Source: Valencia hispanica (lineage: Eukaryota > Chordata > Actinopteri > Cyprinodontiformes > Valenciidae). From it: a DNA stretch of 64,000 nucleotides. Of this stretch, positions 1-9,060 are shown in pieces; the stretch's first letter is position 1; the number at the start of each line of letters is the position of its first letter. A program made the position numbers and the translations under genes. The notes under the pieces are model-generated. The model saw nothing but the letters and a program-made list of their open reading frames with translations, did no database searches and had not been told where the DNA came from. The DNA lies in assembly GCA_963556495.2 (NCBI GenBank), contig OY747716.1, forward strand, positions 16,132,540-16,196,539, written 5' to 3'.

Positions 1-890
1 AGTTTTCATACTTGCAACAACGTAATTATCGATAACAACAATAACAACTACTCAGTGCTACTTACATAGCAAACAGAATGAAAACAGAACAAATAAATGA
101 GAAAAAACGAAAGACGACAACTACTTACTGGTAGTACTGGACACAGCCATCTTTAAGTGTGGATTCTCTGGGTACTCTGAAACGTACGAGCTCGCAGCTC
201 GGAAAAAAGGAGTTCATTGCGTCTTTTCCGGCTAACTTATCTCGGAAAAACGAGTTCCGAGGACAACTGGAACGCACCATCAGACTATTGGAGGACAAAC
301 TGACCACTGATCCTTGCTCTGCTACAGTCTTCACCTTCTCTCCAGTTTTGCATTTTTTGCAGCTTTTAACTTTAAGTTCTCTCTGTTTTTTATCTTCACT
401 GAAGCTACATCTGGTCTGGTGTTCTGTTCACCTGTGACACCTTCCTGGAGGGGGACATCGACTGACCTACTGCTGCCAAAAACTTAACATTCTCCATCTA
501 TTGATGATACACTTGGCCCCGTCTTTCATTGTTTAACCTTGTCTCTCTCCTAGACAAAACCATCAGCTGAACTTTTGTTGTGACTAACTGTGTGTTCCTC
601 TCTTTCATGCTATAGCCTTTAAAATCAGCTCAGAGCTTATCTGTTAAGATGTGTTTCTCTACTAGATGTAGCTGCCAGAAGAGCTACTACTGCCATTAAC
701 TTCTTAATTTTCTCTAACATAGAAAGCACTCCTAGATCAGTGCTCCTGTTTCTCTTTTTGTGTGTATGTACTGTCTTGTAATGTAAACCAAACTACGTTT
801 ATTTTTTCAATTCTACAGCAAGTTAAACATTCAGGATTAGTCCAAAGCCTCTCATACCCTATTTCTGACGAAGCTGCACAGACATGTGTT
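1..890. other. unassigned region, repeat-like block near 160-310
   Basis: I recognise no gene here. Around 165-275 there are repeated TCGGAAA/CTCGG-type words and a small palindromic cluster (CGAGCTCGCAGCTCGG) that recall dispersed fish DNA repeats, but no boundaries or target-site duplication were found. The short ORFs on both strands have no recognisable motif and no exon-like splice context. Confidence 0.3.
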
Positions 891-899
891 GACATCAAG

Positions 900-1600
900 G
901 GGCAAACTCTGCCGCTCAGAATTGAGGCCAACCTGGAAGTAACAGAAATTGCAGTTCACCCCTCATCCGCTGGGGGCGGGCTCCAGAAAGGAGCTATTTC
1001 CCATTGACTCCCATGTTAAAAAGGCCAACTTCACAGCAGAAATAAACCTGTTTACAGCCTGGTTCAAAAAAACATTTTAGGTTTATTGGGTCAGGTTTAT
1101 CGTCATGACAACTCTGAGGGGGGTTAATTTTTTTCTAACTCATCCGTTTAGACATAATTTAATCTTTAAATTATGAATAATTATGGAAGGGGCCTTTTGA
1201 TTGCCAGGTCTCTGATGAGCCGTCAGCGTTACCGCTGGTGGCTAACGGTGGCTAACTGTGGTTAGCAGCTTGCCGCCAGACTGCTTACCCTCCCTGCTTG
1301 CTCCGAGGAAGGCCTTCAGCCTGGGACTCACGTTAAGACTTTGGCCATTTACTTTCTCTGAACTTGGACATCAGTTGTATCCGCAAACTTTATTAGTGTT
1401 TAGATATAAATCGTGCACTTATTGGACAAAGATGGCTTGCTGTGGTACTGATTGCACTAACAGACCGTCTAAAAAGTCTCTGCTCCATTTTTTTCGGTAA
1501 GTAAAATAATATTTCTGTACGTTATTTTGTACATGAAGCTCCTGCAGCTGAGCTCCTTAATTAGAAAAGTAGCTAGTTAACCACGGTTGTAACTACAAAC
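900..1600 (+). mobile_element. 5' part of a THAP-bearing teleost DNA element
   Basis: The stretch with GGAGCTATTTCCCATTGACT, then the words for 'AGCAGAAATAAAC' and 'TTTACAGCCTGG', then GACAACT.TGAGGGGGGT, followed by repeated GCTAAC words, matches a repeat arrangement I know from many teleost genomes. It leads straight into a short THAP-type coding exon at 1432-1496, as in fish P-element-like or THAP-domain elements. The left terminus is not visible. A similar element end may lie at 3320-3660, so the full element may have spanned about 900-3660 before other insertions. Family assignment rests on recall, not on a search. Confidence 0.5.
1432..1496 (+). pseudogene. THAP zinc-finger first exon (partial) with splice donor
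   Basis: An ATG at 1432 opens 21 complete codons reading MACCGTDCTN, then RPSKKSLLHFF. They run into an AT-rich tract and a perfect splice donor GTAAGT at 1497-1502. The Cys-x(n)-Cys spacing, the TNR and the aromatic FF at the end match the start of THAP (C2CH) zinc fingers, where the second Cys pair partner and the His lie in the next exon. The next exon is not seen; a fold-back element starts about 120 bp downstream in the putative intron. This is most likely the DNA-binding exon of a THAP-bearing transposon and not a host THAP gene, because the 500 bp upstream looks like dispersed repeat. Confidence 0.5.
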
Positions 1601-1618
1601 TGAACAGGTTAAGATGTT

Positions 1619-2062
<444 letters not shown>

Positions 2063-2368
2063 TTTGTTTAAAAAAAGAAGTATGATTTGCTTTGTAATAT
2101 TGCAGACGCCAAGGTATATTTTAATATTGAGATGTTGAAGGAATTTATCAAATTCAAAAATGCAGTTGGCTGATTAATTACTTGTTTGTTTTATTTCTTC
2201 CCTTGTTATATACTGTAGAAAGAATTTTCAGTCATTATAGAGAATAAAACATAAATTTTTTTAAACACAAGATTCTATAAAAGAAAGGAACACAGATAAA
2301 AAAACAAAGAGGGGCCAGAAAGCAAAAGAGACTTATGTACAGTAAAATGGGGTTGGGGGGGGCAGAGT
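2063..2368. other. unassigned AT-rich stretch
   Basis: No coding potential or repeat boundary was recognised. The first ~50 bases could still belong to the intron of the THAP element, because a polypyrimidine-poor TATTGCAG occurs near 2098, but no zinc-finger continuation follows. Confidence 0.3.
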
Positions 2369-2570
2369 TGTCAACAGTGTTATGGCAACAGATGTAATTG
2401 TTGAAATAAAAAAACTACACCAACAACACATTAGACATAACAATCAGGGCTATAGTTATACTTTTTACTTTAACATCAATTGTTCAAAAGGACGGCCATG
2501 TCTAATGTGAGGATGCATAAAGATGGCAGCATTTAAACTAGGAATAAAAGAAGCCATAACACTGTTGACA
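2369..2570. repeat. nested inverted-repeat pair, MITE-like
   Basis: An 18-bp word (TGTCAACAGTGTTATGGC, 2369-2386) is repeated as its perfect reverse complement at 2553-2570. Inside it, a 12-bp word (CACATTAGACAT, 2427-2438) pairs perfectly with 2498-2509. Both pairs share nearly the same centre, so the 202-bp unit can fold. It has no ORF. Size and symmetry fit a small MITE, but no TSD is evident. Confidence 0.55.
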
Positions 2571-3319
2571 AACCTGCTGGCCTTTTCTATTTTTGCTGGG
2601 TTTACACCTGCCCTCTATCGACGCCTTTGGGTGATGGAGGAGAAGATGATGGACATCTGAGGGTGGAGAAGGTTAAGCTGGTGCAGGTCCTCCTCCATCA
2701 TGTTCACCAACTGGACACTGCTGACCACCCCATGTCATCTCCGCCACAGCTGATGATGATGACATGTAGAGCTGCTCTTCCTCACAGGGAGTTGGGGGGG
2801 AAAAAAGGGAGAAGGCCTTTCCACCTCAGCCCCCCCCCCCCCTGCTTTGTTTGGCTGTTGTGGAGGACAGGCATGCAGCCATTGTGACCTGGTAAACAAA
2901 ATCTATAAAAAGAAACACAAGTGTCTTACTAAAAGTGCAACTTATTCCTTCCCAGACCTCAATAAATGATTAGTAAAATTCATACATTGCAGAATTGACT
3001 AGGATCGAAATTAGTCATATTAGATGTTGCTAATCTACAAAAGCTGTGGAAACAGTTTTTTTTAACTGGGAGATCCTACATGGTAGTAAAATCACTAACA
3101 ATTAGGGTAAATATAAACAAGTATTAATATAAATATGTGAACTATCCTAACTAACTTAGCTTGATCATGTATCTCATGCATAGGCTAAATAGATCTCATA
3201 CACTATTAATAACTAAGTTAAAAATATTATTGAAAACTTGCATTAAGTTAATGATAATTTAATTTAAATAAATTATTTCAATTTAAATATTAACTTACCG
3301 ATTTAATATTGTATTTACA
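2571..3319. other. unassigned stretch with poly-C/poly-G tracts
   Basis: The stretch contains a C14 run near 2831, a G8 run near 2795 and an AT-rich second half. The ORF at 2627-2887 has low complexity and no motif. Nothing else was recognised. Confidence 0.3.
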
Positions 3320-3660
3320 GCCTGGATGGAAGAGGGTAGCAGAGTTGCTCTACTGCGGCTTTCAGGCTAAAGCCGCCCGCTAACCTCCATTAGCTTCAGT
3401 TAGCTCCAGGACTAGCTCCTGGCTACATCGGCTCAGAGTGTCAATCATCCGCCCCCGCCCTCACAGCGCCACCCTCAGCTCCACCTCTTTGCCCATTTTT
3501 GTATTTTCTGAGAGTGACGAGACGCGTGACGCAGAGAAGATGGCGGCGGTGGAAACCGCCCATTTGGCTTCATTTTTGCTCTTCAGAAACCAATGGGTGA
3601 CGTCACCGAGGCTTTGTCCAGTTATATACGGTCTATGGTGGACATGCATCGTAAACAAGC
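3320..3660. mobile_element. probable other end of a THAP-type/dispersed teleost DNA element
   Basis: The block contains TTTACAGCCTGG, GCTAGC-rich words, a near-palindrome around CCAGGACTAGCTCCTGG and then GTGACGTCACCGAGG...TATATACGGTCTATGG. I know this closing motif from the ends of dispersed teleost DNA elements. TTTACAGCCTGG also occurs in the left block near 1053. A matching inverted terminus was not found on the left, so the pairing of the two blocks is an inference. Confidence 0.4.
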
Positions 3661-3739
3661 TGGAATGTATCAGCATGGGGACCTTCTTAATTAGGTCCAG
3701 AACTTAGAAAGTAAACCAAAGAGGTTGATCCAGCTTTGC

Positions 3740-4300
3740 AAACAAATTTATTTGCTACTCCAAGTCTCACCGCTTGAGATAAATCATCATCATCATGTTA
3801 ATATTTTCTAACACTTTTTGTTGTTATTTAAACTGGCTGCTATTTTAACCTTCAATAGTTGCCTGTCTGAATATAAAGCAAAGTGCTGAGCCGTCTAGGG
3901 AAGACGCCCACAGATTGACAAAGTGTGCAAGTGAGAAATCCCTACATCAAGTAGCTGAACATTACTGAACCGACCATCCAAAAAGTTGTTAAATAATCAC
4001 AAATTGGAAGGAAAATGACAAATGGCAATGTACTGTATGATGGAGAATTTAAAAAAAGCAAATCACCCCTGATTCATGGTAATGGCAGTATTATGCTGAG
4101 GTGATGAGCAGAGATAGTGAAGGTGGTCAAAGCTGATGAGAAGATGGATGAAGATGGATAGAGCTAAACGCAGGGCCATGCCAGAAGAAATCATCTATCT
4201 GAGGGTGTCGTCATATACATAGCAGTTTTTTTGATTTCATGTTTCATTAATTAGGCACTTGGTCTGGGTTGACCTGTCACAAAAGATAATAAAAAAAAAC
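3740..4300 (+). mobile_element. degenerate Tc1-like transposon remnant
   Basis: The part from about 4080 to 4200 (GGTAATGGCAGTATTATGCTGAGG, then GGTGGTCAAAGCTGATGAGA and ATGGATAGAGCTAAACGCAGGG, each read with several substitutions) follows the order of the transposase segment around the second catalytic Asp in fish Tc1-like elements. The reading frame is destroyed and no terminal repeats were found. The assignment is by recalled similarity. Confidence 0.35.
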
Positions 4301-4555
4301 ACACTGAAGTAAAAAAAAAGCAGCGTCAAAAAGCGATGTTCTCCAGTCTGTCCAAACTTTGACATTTTTTTGGATACAGATACGGGTCATTAACAAAAGT
4401 GGTCATTAACAGAAGATCTGCTGCAATGGGGCTCCTCCACAGGCTGGTTGGATTTGTCCCTAAGCACAGGGTAAGGAGTTCTGTAATCTCTGGAAAGATC
4501 AGAACAGAGCCACTACTCCTCTGGATTGAAAAGAGTAAGTTAAAGTGATTCATCT

Positions 4556-4770
4556 GATCAGTAGAAGGTTTTCTGGGGATGTCCTACTCTGGGAAGACCC
4601 AGAGAAAGAGCCAGAATTTGCTGGAGAGATACTATACATTCCTTCTGACTTTGGAACACCATGGGATCCACCAGAATGAGCCTGAGAGTGTCACTCGAGA
4701 GAGGGTTCTATAGCCACCCCTTCTGGATCTTTTGACCTGATCAATCTAAACAGATAAGTGGATGGATGGT
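4556..4770 (+). mobile_element. Rex3/RTE-type LINE 3' end fragment
   Basis: The stretch reads as the degraded 3' end of an RTE-clade LINE: a GRPRERARICWRD-like segment, then a spacer, a closing region and a terminal tract of GATGGATGG (about 4752-4765). The same arrangement, better preserved, occurs at 33,467-33,621. The copy is 5'-truncated, as is usual for LINE insertions. Confidence 0.5.
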
Positions 4771-5750
4771 CTGTGGTCTTAAAGTTAAAAAAAATGAAAA
4801 CGTTTAAAGGGAATTCATATTTTTGCATCATACTGTACATCTAATTGTTGTCTGGTGTGGGTCAGGGTGTAATCTACCTTTTTCAAAAGTATTCCTGTAG
4901 ATGCGCCTATACAGTACAGCTCACATTTGACTTATGCAATAAACAATACATTTATTTACCCCGTCATTCCTAAACACGGGCAAAGACTTTCAGCTTGTTT
5001 CTTAGCCTTTGCTAGAGGCTGTTTTCATTGTTATGGTTGAGTGAGATGATATTAGAGCACTGGTTTCTGGCTTTTAAAAATAACTCCTGTGGTCGGTACT
5101 TGGAGGCGTTTTCCTGTAATTCAGTTGGGACTCCTTCATTTTGTTGGCTCCGAGGAGCAGAAGGAGAGAAAGTGAGCGAGAGAGCGAGCGAGAGAGAGGA
5201 GAGCCTACTGTTAAGAAAGCAAAGTGTGTGGTCGTGGCATCCTGTCCCACCTAACCGGCAGATACCTGATTAAAACCAAGCACTAATACCAGCAGGGAAA
5301 ACCTCCTTATTCTATATTGGGGAAAGCAAAGAAAAAACGAAGGGAAAGCTGGAGTCCTGTAAATACAAATTTTTGTCTGTATTTATCTAAATGCTCTTTT
5401 AAAAGAATTACATTATATTTGACCTCATGCAGTATCCTACTTAGCACAGTGTGTCATATAAGGAAGATCCAAACCTGTATAAATGTCATGAAGATTGACT
5501 CTTTCTACCATCTTCTCCAGGTAAGATCCAGGTAAGCGATTTGAGGAGCGGCATGTAGAAGGCAGGTATGTTGGCACACCATGACAACTGATTCTAAAGC
5601 CCTTATCCTAGCAAAGCAGAATCTTGAAAATGAAGCTTGTGTAAATGCCTGTATCAATTTTCTGAATCTCATGTTTCCACAGACAAACAAATCACATCAC
5701 TGCCTCACTGAGTGATACAAATAGCTGAAAAAGCAACAGTGCATCTGTGT
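4771..5750. other. unassigned stretch with GA-rich tract
   Basis: A purine tract of GAGC/GAGA words lies at about 5158-5205. Small ORFs on both strands have no recognisable motif. No repeat boundary was recognised. Confidence 0.3.
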
Positions 5751-5758
5751 ATTTAAAT

Positions 5759-6777
5759 TAGGGCGTTCAAACGATTAAAATATTTTTATCTAATTAATCA
5801 CAGGGTAGCTGTGAGTTAATCACTATTAATTAATTAATTAATTAACATTTCTAAATAAAACGACAATTTTCGGTGTAAATGAAGGACAAAACTGGATGTA
5901 GGAGAGATATGTGGAACTTTTGTTTAGAACTCCACATTCACATTTTCATGTGGTCCTTTTAACCTATTTATCGTTTAGCCACTGGCGAAGGCAAACTAAG
6001 TGCTTAAACATTTTCTGAATGTAAAGCTGACCGTTTCTTATTAATAATGGACAACCCTGAGCATCCTCTTCATGGGACTATCCTATAACAACTGATTATC
6101 ACTCAAAGGCTTCAACAGTTTCGCTGCAACACAGACTGCTACAGGATTGTTCCTGCCCACAGCCATCAGGATCTACAACAACTTCTTGAAGAATTAAATA
6201 GTATGAGCTATAACAACACTTATTTTCCTCTGGGATTAATGAAGCATTTTTGAATTGAATGATATTCTTCTGAACAGAGGGGTTATTTGCTTATCAACAT
6301 GAGCGCAAAGGATGTGGAACCAAACCTTTACGTAACTCCAGGTCCCACTGTTATTATTTGTGGTTATCTTGCAGCTGCAGTGTTGGTTTAGCTATGTTAA
6401 CTTGTTAGCCAAGGCTTTCACTGAAGATTATTCCATTTTAATAATTTTACTCGTTCCAGTCGCTTCTTCTGATCATTTACAACACCTGATCGCGTGTCTT
6501 TCTGCCGACTAAACGCGCAGTAGAGCAGGGAGTGATGTAGACCAATAATCCCTCTATCTGGCCTGCGACTGAGAAGAGACGTTCACATGGAACTGTGGAT
6601 GCAACTCGGATCTGCCATGTTGTTTATGTGAAGAGCACTGAATGCAGCGCGAGCTGAATTGTAGGATAACCACGGCGGGTGATCCTGTGCATGCTTTAAT
6701 TGGGTTAAAAAGATGTAATCGCGTTAATTCTACAAATTAATCGACCAGCACTTAACGTGTTAATTTTGACAGCCCCA
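5759..6777. mobile_element. hAT-type non-autonomous transposon carrying a LINE tail (copy 1)
   Basis: The element begins TAGGGCGTTCAAA and ends TTTGACAGCCCCA; reversed, the right end is TGGGGCTGTCAAA, so the termini form imperfect inverted repeats. Both sides are flanked by the identical 8-bp ATTTAAAT (5751-5758 and 6778-6785), the TSD length typical of hAT elements. No transposase ORF remains. The segment about 6004-6262 resembles the 3' end of a Rex1-type LINE. A second, left-truncated copy lies at 38,572-39,421. Confidence 0.8.
6004..6262 (+). mobile_element. Rex1-type LINE 3' end nested in the hAT element (copy 1)
   Basis: The reading frame has the order NPEHPLHG, then a Q-rich segment, then RCNTDCYR, matching the C-terminal tail of fish Rex1-type ORF2. 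It is followed by a LINE tail, GGGATTAATGAAGCATTTTTG, that ends in GAATTGAATG. The same segment is present at the same place in copy 2, so it was acquired before this hAT family spread. Confidence 0.5.
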
Positions 6778-6789
6778 ATTTAAATATAC

Positions 6790-7375
6790 AAGAATTTTCG
6801 GACTATAACCTAGTATTTTTTTCACACTCTTTGGACTCTGGGTCCTGTACAACGATGTGGCTATTTATAGATTTATAGATTGTTACAGGCTAATGGCCTC
6901 CGGGGGGCACTCTAGCAGGAAGCGCAAAATTGTGACAAACAAGTGGAGAAAGATTATGCGCCAAAGAAGTCACTACGGTAGTTTTTAATGCACACACCCT
7001 CATCATGGAAAAGACACAAAGAAATGCAGCTTTTGAGTTAAAGGTAATCAAGCTAGCTGTCAAAGAAGGAAATAGAGCTACTGCACATAAGCTTGACATC
7101 AATAAATCGATGGTGAGATGTTGGACGAAGCAGTGGGGAGAACTGAGACAGTGTAAAAAGAAGACAAAAACCTTCAAAGGACATAAACACATTGAAGAAG
7201 ACTTCAGTGGCTCAAGTAAGATAGAGGAAGATAGCAACCGATGACTCTTCTGGTTGGCTAAAGTATGTTTCATTTTCTTACCAGATATGTTACTGTCGTG
7301 TTGTGTTGGTGCCGTAATGCCGATTTTCAGGCAGAGTTTGAAAAAAAAGAAGCACGTCTTGAATTAATATTAGGA
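6790..7375 (+). mobile_element. pogo-like DNA element remnant (copy 1)
   Basis: This block is homologous to 44,830-45,330 (reverse strand) over about 480 bp, including GGCTAATGGCCTCCGGGGGG upstream of the ORF and TGATTTTCAGGCAGAGTTTG-like sequence downstream. It starts near TTTTCGGACTATAA, a word known from ends of fish pogo-like MITEs. No catalytic transposase domain follows the short ORF, so both copies look non-autonomous. Confidence 0.5.
7005..7244 (+). pseudogene. pogo-like/BrkDBD-type helix-turn-helix ORF, 79 aa (copy 1)
   Basis: The ORF starts MEKTQRNAAFELKVIKLAVK and continues with EGNRATAHKLDINKS and a W-x-x-Q segment, then a Lys-rich tract and an acidic tail (residues about 62-78). 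The order F-x-L-K-V-I, A-x-x-x-x-N-R-A-T-A, V-R-x-W is that of the N-terminal DNA-binding domain of pogo/CENP-B-like transposases. A paralogous ORF of 82 aa lies at 44,948-45,196 with about three quarters identity over the first 66 residues by eye. The DDE domain is absent. Whether this small protein is expressed is unknown. Confidence 0.5.
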
Positions 7376-7654
7376 AAGGACTCAGACACAAAATAAAAAA
7401 TAATGCATTATTATGTTCACAGAGCCATTGTTATGTATTCAACATACACAGTAGGACTGCTGTACATCAAATGACAGATATCAAATTTCTTTCTTTATAC
7501 GTAACAATTTCATCTAATTTGTGAATTGCACCAGTCCCTGCTGCAGTAAAACATCCAGAAAACATGATACTGCCAGACCATCATTTGGGCTTTTCTAAAT
7601 TGTTTAGAGACCAAGTAATCATGTTAGTGAAACCCTGCATTTGAAGAAAGCAAT
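7376..7654. other. unassigned AT-rich stretch
   Basis: No ORF, repeat or terminal motif was recognised between the pogo-like block and the solo LTR. Confidence 0.3.
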
Positions 7655-7659
7655 GCAAC

Positions 7660-8341
7660 TGTTGGGTTCCTTGGGTGTTTGGGTTTTAGGTTTGAGTTTT
7701 TTTCCTTCCACTGCGTTTTTGTCTCCCTCTGGTGGTCTGTGTTTGGTTGCCCTTGTCTGTGTTAATCTCTTTATTTTCCCAAGTTCCTATTAATACTTAT
7801 CCTTTATTAGTCCCAGTTAGTTTTGTTATATTTAATTCCTCTTTAGTATTCACCTCTGTCTATGTCCACCTTCTCATTTGTGTTTCCTTAGTTTATCTCT
7901 TTATTTAATTCTTCCTTCTATTCTCCAATGTTTCCTTAAGTTTCCCTTAGAGTTCTCCTTAGTGTTATCTTTAGATAGTTTCTAGTTTCTCAAGAGTTTT
8001 CTGTTTTCCTTGCCTTTCTTGTCTCCCTGCCCTTCTGCTCCTTACCCAGTTTCACTCATTGCCCTCACCTGCATCTGCTTTCAGTAATTGGTCTCCTGCT
8101 CCTTCTCTGTTCACATCCTCACTCTCCCCTCAGTATATATTCGGTTCTTACTCAGTCACAACTTGCTGGTTTGTCATCATTCCTCCCTCTGTGGTTTCTG
8201 CCTTCCCTGTTGCCCGTCTACCAGTTTTGCCTTTGCCGCAGTTTTTGATCCTCCTGAGTTGTGTAAGTCCTTGTTTTATTATTATTAAAACATTCTTATT
8301 TACTTTCTGCATTTGGGTCCTCAATCCTACAAAACATGACA
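7660..8341 (+). mobile_element. solo LTR, probably Ty3/Gypsy type
   Basis: The 682-bp unit begins TGTTGGGTTCC and ends CATGACA (TG..CA) and is flanked by the identical 5-bp GCAAC at 7655-7659 and 8342-8346. It has the internal words TTTTTGTCTCCCTCTGGTGG near the start and CTGCATTTGGGTCC near the end that recur in fish Gypsy LTRs, with a poly(A)-signal-like ATTAAA about 60 bases before the end. No internal gag-pol sequence is present, so this is the product of LTR-LTR recombination. The short ORFs across it are not genes. Confidence 0.85.
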
Positions 8342-8346
8342 GCAAC

Positions 8347-8570
8347 ATTCTCTAAAAAACAATTTCTCAATATTCTGGCACTAAACAAACAGAAATAGAT
8401 TTGACAATTCAAATTGGCATAAAATAGAAATAATTTATTCTTACTGAATATCAAACAAAACCTTATGTATGTAAATAACTGAATTTAATATATTTGTATA
8501 GAAGAACACTTAAAGGTTGAATATGGAACATTTTAAGATATAAAAATCTATATTAAAAATGATAATACCT
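8347..8570. other. AT-rich unassigned stretch
   Basis: No feature was recognised. Composition is strongly AT. Confidence 0.3.
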
Positions 8571-9060
8571 CCACGGGGCGTTTAGAGGGGTGCAGAATGA
8601 AAGTAAAGTATTTCCTTAAAAATTATATTGGAAATAAAATATTGATTTTGATGGGCACGACGTTGGCATTATGTTTACATCTACCAGCCAATAGCGGGCA
8701 GCATTGCGGGTTGCCTAGTACTGTAAACAGTCCGTTTGGCACAGCGAGGCTGGTACCATGGAAAATGGCGGAGTCGGCAAGTCAACCAGCTACTTCTGAA
8801 CCCTGGAGATTTTGTTATCCTGCTCAGAAGAGGAGCGACCAGAGAAGATCAAAAACCAGAGTGAGTTTAGGTGAAGCCTACAATAGATGGACTCAAATTG
8901 TAAAATAAACGTATAGTCAAAATTGGTCCTTACCCTGTACGATTCGTCACTGGACATGGTGCAGCAAACCTGGCATCCAGACTGCTGGAAACCTTGTCCT
9001 ATTGTTGCAACTACAACCTCCACACACCAGATGTTGCTACGGTGTTAGGGTGTTCCATAT
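8571..9060 (+). pseudogene. transposon-like exon with KTRV-x-x-G-x-A-x-x-RW motif
   Basis: From the ATG at 8766 the frame reads MAESASQPATSE, later KRSDQRRSKTRV, then SLGEAYNRWTQI and a stop near 8906. The block 'SK(T)RV-x-(I/L)-G-x-A-(F/Y)-x-RW' recurs in many uncharacterised repeat-derived proteins of fish, and the upstream GCCAATAGCGGGCAGC-like and CAAATGGCGG-like promoter words recur with it. Only this segment is visible, with no following domain. Function is unknown; it is probably the first exon of a DNA transposon or a copied gene family. Confidence 0.4.

Noticed and set aside
6890..7273. 127-aa minus-strand ORF
   Set aside because: It is the antisense shadow of the pogo-like ORF at 7005-7244.
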